DNA of 64,000 nt. Source: an uncultured Paraburkholderia sp. GTDB lineage: Bacteria; Pseudomonadota; Gammaproteobacteria; Burkholderiales; Burkholderiaceae. The stretch spans positions 62,001 through 126,000 of the forward strand of contig CALNWS010000002.1 of assembly GCA_940747215.1 (NCBI GenBank). Reading direction: 5' to 3'. Below the pieces are notes generated by a model, which ran no database searches, was not told where the DNA came from, and saw only the letters and a program-made list of their open reading frames with translations. Of this stretch, positions 42,553-52,921 are shown piece by piece (position 1 is the stretch's first letter; each line of letters starts with the position of its first letter). Both the position numbers and the translations under genes were made by a program.

Positions 42553-42580
42553 GGGAACCCGCTGTCGGGAACCCGCTGTC
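42553..42580. repeat. 14-bp tandem duplication, intergenic
   Basis: GGGAACCCGCTGTC is repeated at 42553-42566 and 42567-42580, between the DUF4148 gene and its terminator; no coding effect. Confidence 0.92.
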
Positions 42581-42608
42581 CACAGGTTCACACACATCGG
42601 TACTGACG

Positions 42609-42926
42609 TCAGTGCATCGGCATTGTCGGCATCGACGGGTCGGTGTTGGTGGTCATCGCGTTCGTTTCGGCGGCATGCATTGCGGCCACTTTTCGTTCGG
42701 CCTCTTGAATGTCGTCGGGATAGTTGCTGTCGTCGCCGCGTGACGGGTCGTATCCGGCCGCTTCGAGTTCTTCGAGCTGGTGCCGCACTTCGGCGCACGT
42801 AAGCGGTTGCGATTGCGTCGCTGTCTGCGCATGGACGGTGCTGGTCAACGTTAGCAGCGCGGCACTCGCGATCAGCGCACCCGAAAAAGCCCGCACCGCG
42901 AGCCGATGGAAAGAGATCAGTTTCAT
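42609..42926 (-). CDS. DUF4148 family exported protein
   Basis: Intact, 105 residues. Signal peptide MKLISFHRLAVRAFSGALIA then SAALLTLTSTVHAQ, cleavage likely after VHA. The DUF4148 core is LTCAEVRHQLEELEAAGYDP with YPDDIQEAERKVAAMHA. The C-terminus is Met/Thr/Pro rich (TDPSMPTMPMH). Function unknown; periplasmic. A second DUF4148 protein lies at about 58.1 kb. Confidence 0.87.
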   Translation of the reverse strand: MKLISFHRLAVRAFSGALIASAALLTLTSTVHAQTATQSQPLTCAEVRHQLEELEAAGYDPSRGDDSNYPDDIQEAERKVAAMHAAETNAMTTNTDPSMPTMPMH

Positions 42927-43199
42927 GGCAAGACTCCTGGAATAAGCGAGCGTGCGATTCAACGTCGACGCGAGTCGGCAGCAGCGCGCTCTGCAACGGT
43001 TAACTGACGCGTTGAACGGCTTATTCTAGGTTCGCGCTACGGAAGTCCGGAAATGCGTGTGGGCGCGAATGCGGCGCGATCACTTCGCGTGCGCGGCGAC
43101 GCAAACTCGCTCCGAACACAAACGGCCAGGGAAATCACGGAGCGGAATTTTCGGTGCTTTGCATACAATAAATCTGTTACATCTTGAAAAAAGGCACCA

Positions 43200-43916
43200 A
43201 TGGCGGTTATAGAGCACGCTTTGCATACAACTTCGCCGTCCCGATCGACCGACAATGTGTAACACGGCGATCAAGGAAGCGCCCGCAGGCGGCGAGTATG
43301 GCGCGGGCCAATATTTGCGCGAGGAGCAGCTCGCCCGCAGTCTCGGCGTGAGCCGCACGCCCGTGCGCGAAGCGCTGCGCCGACTCGAGGCAGAAGGCTG
43401 GGTCGAGACACGGCCGAACTACGGCGTGCGTGTCAAAGCGTGGACCTTGCAGGATGCGAAGGAGATTTTCGAAGCCCGCGTGCTGATCGAGCCGTTTCTC
43501 GCGGGCCGCGCGGCGCTGAAAATCGGCGCGGCCGATCTCGAACGTCTCGCCGTGCTGGCCGATGCCATGCTCGCCATCACGCGCTCTCCTTCCACCCCAC
43601 AATCGAGTGAAGACTGGTTCGTCGCCAACGGCGAGTTCCACGCCATCATCACCGCCGCAGCGGACAACGCGCGGCTCGACCGGTCGCTGCGCTCGATGAA
43701 GGAAACGCCGCTCATCAAGTAGACGTTCGTGACGTAAACGACGCCGATCGCGAGCGCAGCGCACGTCAACATATCGAACTCGTTATCGAACCCGTGCAGG
43801 CACCGCAGCAGCGCAATGCAGCGTGGATCGAAGCCATTACGCGCTGCCACATTCTCGCGGCTGAACAGGCGGTGCTCGAACGATACGAGAAGGACAATTC
43901 GAATCCGCCGGCCTGA
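43200..43916 (+). pseudogene. GntR family regulator, frameshifts and TAG
   Basis: The winged helix-turn-helix is complete: REEQLARSLGVSRTPVREAL then RRLEAEGWVETRPNYGVRV. It is followed by an FCD-type effector domain (DAKEIFEARVLIEPFLAGRA, DWFVANGEFHAIITAAADNA). The N-terminus MAVIEHALHTTSPSRSTDNV ends in TAA through loss of one base near 43260. TAG at 43720-43722 replaces Trp in TPLIKWTFVT; further frameshifts follow, and the original stop is at 43914-43916 after ERYEKDNSNPPA. Probably controlled the following transporter and lyase genes. Confidence 0.83.
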
Positions 43917-44042
43917 CTTCACAGCGCTGCGCAACGATTGCAGGTAATTCGCATCACATCGCTTCAACCTATTGAAAAGAGCTAGCAGACACACGTAGAT
44001 AAAGCCGCATACACGGTCGCACGACGACACAGGAGACACGAC

Positions 44043-45110
44043 ATGCTGAGCACGGTCAACGCAGGTCCACGGCTGGACAGGCTTCCTATTTCGAGCTTTC
44101 ACAGACGGATTCTGTGGCTGATCGGCGGCGGCATGTTCCTCGATTCGTTCGACATCTATCTCGCGGGCGGCGTGCTCGGCGCGCTCGCGAAAAGCGGCTG
44201 GTCGACGATGCAACTGAACGCCGCGTTCCTCTCGTCGACGTTCATCGGCATGTTGTTAGGTGCCTTCACCGCAAGCGTGCTCGGTGATGCGCAAGGCCGC
44301 AAGTTCACGTATCAGTTCAATCTCGCGATCTTCGGGTTCGCCTCGATTGCGGGCGCGCTAGCGCCGAACATGGCGTGGCTCATCGTGTGCCGTTTTTTCA
44401 TGGGACTCGGCGCGGAAATCGTCGTCGGGTATGGTTCGGTGGGCGAATTCATTCCGCCCTCAGTGCGCGACAAATGGTCGGCGTATCTGTCGCTCATCAC
44501 GAATTCCGCGCTCTTCTTCTCGACGTTTCTCGGCTATCTGATCATTCCGACGATCGGCTGGCGCGCGATGTTCGCAATCGTCTGCGCGGGCGCGTTCGTG
44601 ATCTGGGTGATCCGCAAGAAGATGCCGGAATCGCCGCGCTGGCTCGAATCGAAGGAACGCTACGCTACGCTGAGGCCGACGCGATCCTGCGCGCCGCCGA
44701 AGCCGAATCGGCGCAGGGCGGCGCATTGCCGACTCTGCCCGACACGCCGCGCGCCACTACGCGTCCCACCACGCTCCTCGAACTCTTAAAGCCCGCTCAG
44801 ATTCGCCGAACGCTGCTGTCCATCTGCATTCAGATCGGCGTGAACGTGGTGATTTACAGCTTCATCGTCTGGGTACCGACGTTCCTCATGAAGCAGGGTC
44901 TCGGCATGGCGTCCTCTCTCGGCTACACCATGCTGATATCGCTCGGCGGATCGGCAGGCGCGCTGGTCGCCGACAGAATCGGCCGCAAGAACGGGCTGAT
45001 TGGCGTGGCTGTGCTCGCGGCGGTGATCGGCTGGCTCTACTACGGACATTCGACAAGCGTCGGCATGGCGACGCTGCTCGGCTTCTGCCTTTTCACGCTC
45101 ACGTATCTGA
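44043..45110 (+). pseudogene. MFS transporter, 5-bp duplication and missing C-terminus
   Basis: Major facilitator of the sugar/aromatic-acid type: GGGMFLDSFDIYLAGGVLGA, SVLGDAQGRKFTYQFNLAIF, FFMGLGAEIVVGYGSVGEFI and KKMPESPRWLESKERYA. A TACGC duplication near 44660-44669 shifts the frame inside the central loop; reading resumes AEADAILRAAEAESAQ. It stops matching after FCLFTLTYLIVV near 45110, where an isocitrate-lyase-family gene begins without spacer. Two terminal membrane segments are lost. Confidence 0.85.
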
Positions 45111-45834
45111 TTGTCGTCGTATCTCGGACTGCCGGACGCGGGCCTCGCCACGTACACCGACATGGTGAACCGCGTGAGCGCATTTTGCGGCGGCACATCC
45201 ACGCCGATGATCTGCGACGGAGACACCGGCTACGGTGGCCTGCTGAACATCGCTCACACGGTGCGCGGTTATCAGCAGGCGGGCGTGGCGGGCATTCAGC
45301 TCGAAGATCAGGAATTCCCGAAGAAATGTGGCTATACGCTGGGCCGTCACGTGATTCCGCCGACGACATGGTGCGCAAGATCAAGGTCGCAGCGGAGACC
45401 CGTCAGGACATCAATTTCCAGATCATCGCGCGCACCGACGCGCGCACGTCGCTCGGTTTCGACGAAGCATTGCGCCGCGGCGAAGCGTTCGCGAAAGCGG
45501 GCGCGGATGTCATCTTCATCGAATCGCCGGAAAGCGTCAAAGAACCGGAGAAGATCGGCCGCACGTTCGATCTGCCGCTGCTGGTGAATGTCGTCGAAAG
45601 GTGGGCGAACGCCGCAACTCACGCCCGCGCAATTGCAGGAGCTTGGCTTTTCGCTGGCGATCTATCCGGCGTCGGGTTTCCTCGCGGTCGCGAAGGCATT
45701 GAAGGACATGTACGGAGAAATCAAACAACTGAAGGGTACGGAAGGCGCGAAGCGGCGCTCTACCGTTCTCCGACATGTGCAAACTGATGGGCTTTCCGGC
45801 CGTGTGGGCGTTCGACAAGGCACATGCGGATTGA
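45111..45834 (+). pseudogene. Isocitrate lyase/PEP mutase family protein, N-terminus missing, frameshifts
   Basis: Text begins YLGLPDAGLATYTDMVNRVS, then PMICDGDTGYGGLLNIAHTV, AGIQLEDQEFPKKCGYTLGR, FQIIARTDARTSLGFDEALR, ADVIFIESPESVKEPEKIGR and PQLTPAQLQELGFSLAIYPA, ending MCKLMGFPAVWAFDKAHAD. Metal-binding DGDTGYGG is preserved; the usual catalytic KKCGH is KKCGY. About the first 50 residues are gone at the junction with the MFS gene. Frameshifts lie near 45360, 45600 and 45755. Likely a 2-methylisocitrate-lyase-like C-C lyase. Confidence 0.85.
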
Positions 45835-45858
45835 AACGCCGCCGCGCGGCGGCGTTTC
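45833..45858. terminator. 26-bp perfect palindrome after the lyase gene
   Basis: GAAACGCCGCCGC followed by its exact complement, starting in the stop codon. There is no T-run, so it is a hairpin with possible terminator or RNA-stability role. Confidence 0.55.
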
Positions 45859-45936
45859 CAGACTCTTGGGCACGTCGCGTGCTGCTTCGTCTCCTCGGCA
45901 CGAATCACTCGTTCGACAGACAACCAGGAGTCAACA

Positions 45937-46372
45937 ATGAAAGCAAAAACACTGATCTGCGCTGCCGCCCTCGCCACGATTTGCGCGTCGCAAGGCGCTT
46001 TCGCCTAGGTTGCAGGGTGCAGCCGCTCGGCGGTACCGTCGAGCAGACGAATGCGCTGCTCAAAGGCTGGAGCGTGCGCCGCGCGCTCGTCGACGATCGG
46101 TCTACAACGATCTGAACGACAAGATCGGCAGCAGGCAGCATCTACGACGTGATCATCTCACCGGACCGCAAGGCGACGTACGCGGGGTGTCGGTGGGCGG
46201 CTTCCTCGGCATGGGCAAGCACTATGTGGCCATTCCGGTCGACCACTTCGAGATTCGCGACGGCAACCTCTTCCTCGCGGGCGCGACGAAGGATGCGCTG
46301 AAGTCGGTGCCAGAATTTGAATACAACAAGCTCGAAAAGGCGACGAAGCCGCGCAAGGTGAAGGCCGAGTAA
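45937..46372 (+). pseudogene. Exported PRC-barrel protein, TAG and frameshifts
   Basis: Signal peptide MKAKTLICAAALATICASQG then AFA and a TAG at 46006-46008 where Gln is expected (AFAQVAG), inside CTAGG. Later frames give PLGGTVEQTNALLKGWSVRR, VYNDLNDKIG, RKATYAGVSVGGFLGMGKHY and VAIPVDHFEIRDGNLFLAGA, the PRC-barrel core, ending at 46372. At least three frameshifts. CAGGAG precedes ATG 45937. Confidence 0.8.
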
Positions 46373-46434
46373 TGCGTGTGAACGGCGGCTTCTGATGCGC
46401 GTTGAGCGCGCCTGTTGAAAAACGCCCGCTGCAC

Positions 46435-47385
46435 TCAGTGATTCGTTGCGGTCACGAGTTGCAGCGGTGTTTCGATCACCTTCGAGAGTTCGCTTTCCTT
46501 GCGCTGTTCCGCAACGGCTTTCAGCGCGATGTCCACCCCGAATACCGCCTGCCGCTCGGCAAACTGGTTGATCGTGGCGAGCACGCGGCCATCGGCGATG
46601 AGCGGCTTGATCGCCTAGATGTCGTTGTAACCGGTAATAAGCACGCCGCCCGTTTTACCCGCGTCGCGCACGGCGTCCACCGCGCCCATCGCCATGTTGT
46701 CGTTGCCGCATAGCAGGCCACAAATCTGCGGAAACTCGCTGATCATTTTTGCCGCCGCATCACGGCCTTTCGCATAGTCCCAGTCGCCCCGTTCGGATCG
46801 CGACGGTTTTCATACTGGCCGCATTCATCGCGTCCTTGCAACCCGTTGTGCGTAACTGCGCGTTGCGATCGAGCGGATTGCCTTCGACGATGCCGACCTG
46901 ATCGCCTTCCTTCAGCCGTGCAGCCAGAAATTGCCGACCTGGTGCGCACCGTTCAGATTGTTCGGTCCGACGAACGGCACGGAAATGCCGGCGTCGTCGA
47001 GCGCGTTGTCGATCACGATGACGCCCGCCTTGATCGCACGCGCAACGACTGGCGCGAACGCTGTCGAATCAGTCAGCGCGAGCACGATTGCGTCCATCTT
47101 CGCGCGGATCATGTCCTCCACCATGCGGATCTGCGCGTCGGTCTGCTTCTCGGCCGCGGTGCCGCGAATCGTCAGATCGAATTGCGACGCGTAATGCTAC
47201 TGGTAATTCTGCGCGGCGCTTTCCATTGCGGCGGTGAACAGGTCGCCGAGCGACTTCAGCACCAGCGCGACTTTCATCTTGCCGCCCGTGCGCGCCTCGA
47301 CTCGCGACGCGCCCGCGAATCCCGCGAGTCCCGCTGTGCTGAGCGCACCGGCCAGCAGCACGCGGCGGCGCATGATTTGCGTCAT
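46435..47385 (-). pseudogene. Sugar-type ABC transporter periplasmic binding protein, two TAGs and frameshifts
   Basis: Starts MTQIMRRRVLLAGALSTAGL with a twin-Arg-like signal. Ribose/galactose-binding fold text: MKVALVLKSLGDLFTAAMES, RMVEDMIRAKMDAIVLALTD, VIVIDNALDDAGISVPFVGP, ICGLLCGNDNMAMGAVDAVR and IKPLIADGRVLATINQFAER. TAG at 47197-47199 (NYQ-stop-HYASQ) and 46616-46618 (YNDI-stop-AIKPL, in CTAGG) both fit lost Gln. Frameshifts lie near 46920 and 46790. No permease or ATPase gene is adjacent. Confidence 0.85.
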
Positions 47386-47469
47386 CAAACTTCTCCTCGT
47401 GGCCGAGGCTATCGTCTAACCCTGTTCGTGTTCGCATGCAGGCGCTGCGTGGCCGGCATTACGCATCCT

Positions 47470-48463
47470 TCATTCTGCTGTACAGGACACGAGGCTCGGC
47501 GATCCCGCAAGGTTACCGAAGTACGGATCGATCAGTTCCATCACGAACCCGTGCGTATCGGCCGGATGGCCGCTCACCTTGCCCGCCACCGGAATCAGAT
47601 TAGGATGCGCGCCGCCGCGTATGCACGCCGCCATTTCGCAATCTGGCAGACCGTCGCTCGTCACCGCGCCTTTGAAGAGCTTCACCGCAACCGGCCGCGC
47701 TGCGTCAGCGCTCTCGCCTTGCAGCTTCGCACGATAGATGATAGATGACGCCGGACGCGCCCTCGCCCAGCATCTGTTGCAGTTCGAGCCGGTTCCACGG
47801 AATCTCGGCGATGCGTGTGTCCGCGAGCGCAGCCGTTTCAGTTGCTTCACAAAACGGATTGCCCGCATATGATGCGAGCCACAAAAGCCGCGGCAAACGC
47901 ATGAGCCAGTCAGGTAAGTCGCGCAGATCGTTCGCGGCGAGACGCAGCAATTCGAGGCGCGTGCACGCGGCCATTTCATCGGGCAGCGAACGCAGACGAT
48001 TGCCCGCGAGCATCAGCTTCTGCCGTTGCGTGCAGCGACCGATTTCCGGCAGCAGCGTTTCGATGGCGTTGTCGGTGAGAATCAGCCAGCGCAATTGCGG
48101 CGGCAGCGCGCGGCCCGACACGGTGCGAATACGGTTGGCCTTGAAGCCGACCATGCTCAATTGCGAGCACTCCCCGAGCACGTCTGGCAGTTCGGTAAAG
48201 GGATTGTTCGATGCGAACAGAATGCGCAGTTTGCGCAGGCGCGGCAAATCGTCCGGAAGCGCGGTGAGTGCATTGCCCGACAGATCGAGTACTTCGAGCG
48301 TATCGGCCAGATCGAAAATCTCGCGCGGAAATTCGCTCAGGCCGCAGGCGAGTTTCAATTGGCGCGAACCGGCGAGGTGGCCGGCCCGCAGTTGATCAAG
48401 TATCGTCGCGTCACAGTCGTTGAAAAGGCGTCGGTTTGCCGTTGCGCAATGGACCGGCGGCAC
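47470..48463 (-). pseudogene. Leucine-rich-repeat protein kinase, truncated
   Basis: Residues about 40-200 are leucine-rich repeats (LEVLDLSGNALTALPDDLPR, LRILFASNNPFTELPDVLGE, LRLAANDLRDLPDWLM). A kinase N-lobe follows: ELQQMLGEGASGVIYRA, RPVAVKLFKG and HGFVMELIDPYFGNLAGSPS. A 7-bp tandem duplication (47733-47746) breaks the glycine loop. After SLVSCT the match ends and a TGA follows, so the catalytic lobe is missing. The family is common in Burkholderia and Pseudomonas; role unknown. Confidence 0.83.
47733..47746. repeat. 7-bp tandem duplication in the kinase glycine loop
   Basis: GATAGAT is repeated at 47733-47739 and 47740-47746. Removing one copy restores GVIYRAKLQGES. Confidence 0.85.
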
Positions 48464-48768
48464 TCAATTCTACTGACTCGTTATTCGACGCGTCGATATG
48501 GCGCTTCTGCGTTGAACCGAATGCGCCCTACGTCGGATAAAAAAGCGCAAATGGTTGTACAGTGTTGCTTTGCCCCAATTTCATGCCTTGTGCGCGACGA
48601 ATGAGAGAGCAAGGTTCGGCGTGCAGGCTCAACGATCGAGGATCATCCTGTTCGATATCGCTACCGGTTCTGCCGATACGCGAGCAAGCGTGATTTGCTT
48701 GCAGCAAGGCACCTAGCGAAGTGCGCAGACGGAATCGTGTCTGCCGCCAATCTGTCAGGAGCACTGCA

Positions 48769-49380
48769 ATGACATACGCATACAAGTTGATGGAATCGCC
48801 CGTCGGTGAGTTGAAGCTCGTTGCGAAGGGCGACAAGCTGGCCGCCATTTTGTGGAAACACGACCGGCCGAATCGCGTGCGTCTCGGCGATCTCGTCGAA
48901 GACAGCGAGCGGCCTGTGCTCGTCGAAACCGAGCGGCAACTGAAGGAATACTTTGCCGGCACGCGTCAGATGTTCGATCTCGAACTCGAACTCGATTTTC
49001 AGGGCACGGAATTCCAACGCAAAGTCTGGGCCGCACTGCTCACCATTCCCTTTGGGCAAACGCGCAGTTACTCGGAAATCGCGCAACAGGTCGGCAATCT
49101 AAATGCCGTGCGCGCAGTGGGCGCGGCGAACGGCAGAAACCCGATTTCGATCGTGGCCCCGTGCCATCGCGTAATCGGCGCGTCCGGCGAGTTGACCGGC
49201 TTCGCGGGTGGACTCGCGAACAAGATGCTGCTGCTTTCGCTCGAAGCAGGGCAAACGTCGCTCGAAGCCGCAACCAATGAGCAAACGCAGGAGCGAACGC
49301 GGGTGCGAGTGCCGATGCAACTGCGCTCGCTGCAGCGTCGGGTGCGAAGAAAGCAGCGCCCGGTGCGCGGACCAAAGTAG
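48769..49380 (+). CDS. ogt: Methylated-DNA--protein-cysteine methyltransferase
   Basis: Repairs O6-alkylguanine by transferring the alkyl group to its own cysteine. The active-site motif PCHRVIG is in ISIVAPCHRVIGASGELTGF, preceded by the helix-turn-helix/arginine-finger region NAVRAVGAANGRNPI. Start ATG 48769 (MTYAYKLMESPVGELKLVAK) follows AGGAG. The catalytic protein is complete to about residue 165; the following basic tail is probably shifted from an Ala/Lys-rich frame (ALAASGAKKAAPGARTK), so the end may be altered without loss of activity. Confidence 0.88.
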   Translation: MTYAYKLMESPVGELKLVAKGDKLAAILWKHDRPNRVRLGDLVEDSERPVLVETERQLKEYFAGTRQMFDLELELDFQGTEFQRKVWAALLTIPFGQTRSYSEIAQQVGNLNAVRAVGAANGRNPISIVAPCHRVIGASGELTGFAGGLANKMLLLSLEAGQTSLEAATNEQTQERTRVRVPMQLRSLQRRVRRKQRPVRGPK

Positions 49381-49527
49381 CGCGTCAAGTCGCTGTGCTG
49401 GACGCAAGCGTCGCTGTTCTGACGCCAGTCAATCGTACGCGGAGCTTGCGATCGCCAAGCCGCCGCGTGCGTCATCAGAAGTTCGAGAAGAAGCCGCGTG
49501 TGGCCACCACGCACGAGGCCGACCAGC

Positions 49528-51048
49528 TCACCGTGATAAGCTTGCAAGACTGCAGATGCGCCGCCATCTCGTGCGCCGGCCGCCACGCGCCTGACTCGCC
49601 ACGTTAGCTTTCGCTCTCGCAAAGCCCTGTTTGATGGGCGCATACGGGTCGTTCGGACCCGCGACGGGCGAATCCACGTCCAGCACCGAAGTCAAGCGCT
49701 GGCGGCACGTTTCTGTTCTGCCAGTACGCCTGCTCGATCCACGCGTTGAAGAAGAACACCGTCGGATCGAAGCCGCCCCCGCACAGCAACACTGGCGCGC
49801 GCGGCACCCAGTTGCGCAGATTGCGCTTGAACGCCTGACGTAACGGCGACTGCGGATTCGCTGCGGGCAGCAGCGCCGCCGTGGTGCTCGGAAAAGCGCC
49901 ATCGGGATTGGTCATCGCGTCTTCGGGCAATGTCAGACGGTAGGCGTTGCACACGAGAGCGTCGCTGCCGAAGCCTGCTGCAAATAGCGGCGTCAATGCA
50001 GGCGGCGCTTCGGGCAGCGAGCCAGGCGGCGTCAACGAAGCGAATTGCGGCGCGGGTGGAATGCCGTTAAAGAGTTCCGTGGACGGCAGCTTGCCGCACG
50101 CAAATAGCGTGTCGAGCGGCACGACGCTCGGCAACAGATCTTCGATACCACGCGCAAATGCCGCTTCATAAAAATCGCCCGGTCTGCGATAGATGTTGCC
50201 GTATGAGTGCTGGTAGCCCGTCACCACCAATACGGTAAAGAGCGTCGAGCCGAGATTCACTTCGCCTTTGATGAGGGTGTCCGCCGTCGTGGCGATCGCA
50301 TACGGACCCGAATCCGGCGCGGACACCGTGACCTTCACGCCCGCCGCCTGCAACGCGCGGTGCGTCGCGAGCGCGACGAAGCCGCCCTGCGAATAACCCG
50401 TGACGAAAAGCTGTCCGTTGTCCCGCGCGTGCCGGTGGCGGGCCGCTTCGTTCAACAACTCGCGCGCGGCGCGCAACGAATCGATCACGTCGGTGGACTG
50501 CTGCTCGGCGTTCAGATACGGGTGATACGACAGCGTCGAGCCCGCATAGTTGCTCGCCACCCGATGTAGCCCTGCGCCGCATAAATCGCGGCGACGCCGA
50601 TGCCCTCGCCCGCGCCGTCGACGTTGCCCGGATCGGTCTGCGTGATATCCGCCAGATTGTAGTTGCGATACGCCGTCGTGCCGTGCGCGTAGATCATCAG
50701 CGGACGCGGACCGCTGCATGCCGCCGCGCGTCCCGAAGGCATCATCAGCGCGCCGCTCGCGATAGTGGGTTCGCCCGCACTGCCGATCGTTCGATACCGG
50801 TAGTACACGATCTCGACGCCGCATGCGGGCGTGCCGGCTACTTGCGCGAGTTGCTGCCCGGCATCGCTCGAAGCGAGCAGTTTCGAAAACGCCGGTGCAC
50901 TGAGCTTGAGACTGACGTGATGATCGGGCAGTTGACCGCGCGCGCGGCAACCGTCGTCGCAACGCGGGTTGGCGGAGGCCGGAACGCTGAAGCCAAACGT
51001 GGAGCAGGTCAGCAGCGCAAGGGCTGCGTTTCGCATCGCGACTGGCAT
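49528..51048 (-). pseudogene. Secreted alpha/beta hydrolase (lipase-like), frameshifted
   Basis: Signal peptide MPVAMRNAALALLTCSTFGF then SVPASANPRC. The hydrolase core includes RPLMIYAHGTTAYRN, ASNYAGSTLSYHPYLNAEQQ and the nucleophile elbow QLFVTGYSQGGFVALATHRA (GYSQG). Late text VFFFNAWIEQAYWQNRNVPP and NDPYAPIKQGFARAKANVAS lies in two frames. Frameshifts near 50560 (after YIGW) and 49690. The start at 51048 follows AGGGAGA. Probably an exported esterase or lipase. Confidence 0.8.
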
Positions 51049-51317
51049 GGCAATCTCCCTATTGTCGGTATGACGACGATCAGGTAGCCTTACAGAGTGA
51101 GAGGAGTATAGGGCAACGCGCCCGTGCCGCCACGCCAATTGCGTGGCCGCTTTGCAAGGGAATGCTTCATGGAATCAGGCGCGGCCCGCTGCGTGTGGAT
51201 GATGGACGCGGCACTCTGGTACGACTTCGAATATTCGGTGCGCCGGGATGCGCGTGGTCAAGTCGGTCGCACATCCCGAGCCGCTTCAATCTTTTCCTGC
51301 GCTTGCTTTTGCTGCGC

Positions 51318-52025
51318 TTATTCCCACAAAGTGCGGCCGAAGAACGTCAATGTGCGATCCCACGCCTGCTGCGACCAGACCGGATCGAACTGCGTGCCCG
51401 CGATACGGCTTGGGCCGGCTGCCGTCTCGTTCGCGAACGCATGATGCGCGAGATAGCGATGAAACTTCAGGTCCACGTTCGCGTCCTGTAGTTTCTTCTC
51501 GAGCGCGTCCACGGTTTCCGCTGCGAAGAATGCATCCTGCGTTGCCCAGTGACCGAGCACGGGCACTTTGATCTTCGATGCATCGACATATTCGAGCGGC
51601 GGAAAGCCATACCACACCGCGCCCGCCGAAGCTTCCGGCACGTTGCACAGCGTGAGCAGCGTGAGCGCGCCGCCCATGCAGAAGCCAGTTACGCCGACTT
51701 TCGCAGAACGCTCTTTCAGGTATTGCACAGCGCCGCGGATGTCCTGCGTGGCGGCGTCGCCGAAATTGAGGCCATCGAGCAGGTGATGCGCTTCCTGTTC
51801 TTCTACCGTCGACTTGCCACGAAACAGGTCCGGCACCAGCGCACGATAGCCGGCCAGTGCGAGACGGTCGGCCACGCCGCGAATCTGATCGTTCAAGCCC
51901 CACCACTCCTGAATCACGACGATGCCCGGCGCGCCTTGCGACTTCTCCGGCTCGGCCAGATAGCCCCGAACCTGCTGGCCGTCGGGCCGTTTGTACGTGA
52001 TCATCGATCCATGCGGGTGTTTCAT
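51318..52025 (-). CDS. Dienelactone hydrolase family protein
   Basis: Intact, 235 residues. Alpha/beta hydrolase with the Cys nucleophile of the family in VGVTGFCMGGALTLL, the Asp region PVLGHWATQDAFFAAE and the His region YLAHHAFANETAAG. Also typical is IVVIQEWWGLNDQIRGVADR near the N-terminus. The start MKHPHGSMITYKRPDGQQVR at 52025 follows GAGGAG. It may open dienelactones of chlorocatechol breakdown, or act as a general carboxylesterase. Surrounded by decayed genes. Confidence 0.92.
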   Translation of the reverse strand: MKHPHGSMITYKRPDGQQVRGYLAEPEKSQGAPGIVVIQEWWGLNDQIRGVADRLALAGYRALVPDLFRGKSTVEEQEAHHLLDGLNFGDAATQDIRGAVQYLKERSAKVGVTGFCMGGALTLLTLCNVPEASAGAVWYGFPPLEYVDASKIKVPVLGHWATQDAFFAAETVDALEKKLQDANVDLKFHRYLAHHAFANETAAGPSRIAGTQFDPVWSQQAWDRTLTFFGRTLWE

Positions 52026-52176
52026 CGTTTGCTCCTCGGTGAACAGAACTGCAAGCATAGCGCCCGCGTGCACGACGCGCTCGGACCGCAGCGGTGGGCA
52101 CCGCGGTCAGTACGATTTTTACGCGATCGCCATTGGCGTTGGGTTCGCGCTCAATGTTCATCGCAAATCGGTCGCG

Positions 52177-52431
52177 CTAATGAATGCCGTCGCCGAACGC
52201 TTCGTGAAACAGTTCCATGATCGGCGTGCCGGAAGCGTCGACGGTCTCGTCGCGGTGATGGATCAGCGGATTGGTCGGCACTGCTGCGGGCAGCAAACCA
52301 TTGTGCGGCACGATCATCTGCCCGAGCATGGCGGCGGCCTCGCACTCCTTTTTCTGCGCATTTTCACGTCGACTTTTCCCAAATGAGCTCGTTTCTGCCC
52401 TTGGCAGCGATGATTTTCTCGGTAGCGGCAT
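52177..52431 (-). other. Unrecognised short reading frame
   Basis: An 84-codon frame ending AMLGQMIVPHNGLLPAAVPT, NPLIHHRDETVDASGTPIME, LFHEAFGDGIH. The last 55 residues look protein-like, but the N-terminus does not and no family is recognised. It may be the C-terminal remnant of a larger gene. Confidence 0.35.
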
Positions 52432-52666
52432 TGCGATTCATCATGCCGTCTTTGAGAATTCGGCAGAAATACAACAGAAGCGCGAACGCGCTGCGCCGAT
52501 CGCACAAGGAGAAATTTCGTCAGGAACGCATCCAAGTTTGATCGGCCGTAAAACAGGCGGAATACGTCAGCGGGTGCCACGATGAAAGAAAGAGGCTATT
52601 ACGCGTTTTTGCCGCAAACTTTAATGCAAATGCCCAATGCAATTGTTAAATGCAAAACGCAGGCGA

Positions 52667-52921
52667 TTAAACGCGGATCAGGTGAGTCATATCGATGATA
52701 CGATATAGATACATGGTGAATCGATATTCTAGGAAATTTCCGGCTGCCACTGACCAATCCTTACAAAGTTTCAGAAAACTCCACAATAAATTCGCTTGGT
52801 ACTTATGCTTCTTCAAGATTTCTGGTTTAATATCTTCACGTGGAACCCAATGCTTTAAACAATCGTTCCGCTTGAGCTCACTGCGAAGTGTCCAAGTTCC
52901 TTTCCGGTAGATTTGTCTCAC
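52667..52921 (-). other. Low-GC reading frame of possible foreign origin
   Basis: 84 codons (MRQIYRKGTWTLRSELKRND, CLKHWVPREDIKPEILKKHK, YQANLLWSFLKLCKDWSV) in AT-rich DNA unlike the surroundings. Lys/Arg and aromatic rich; no family recognised and no ribosome-binding site convincing enough to call a gene. It may be part of a decayed acquired element. Confidence 0.3.
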
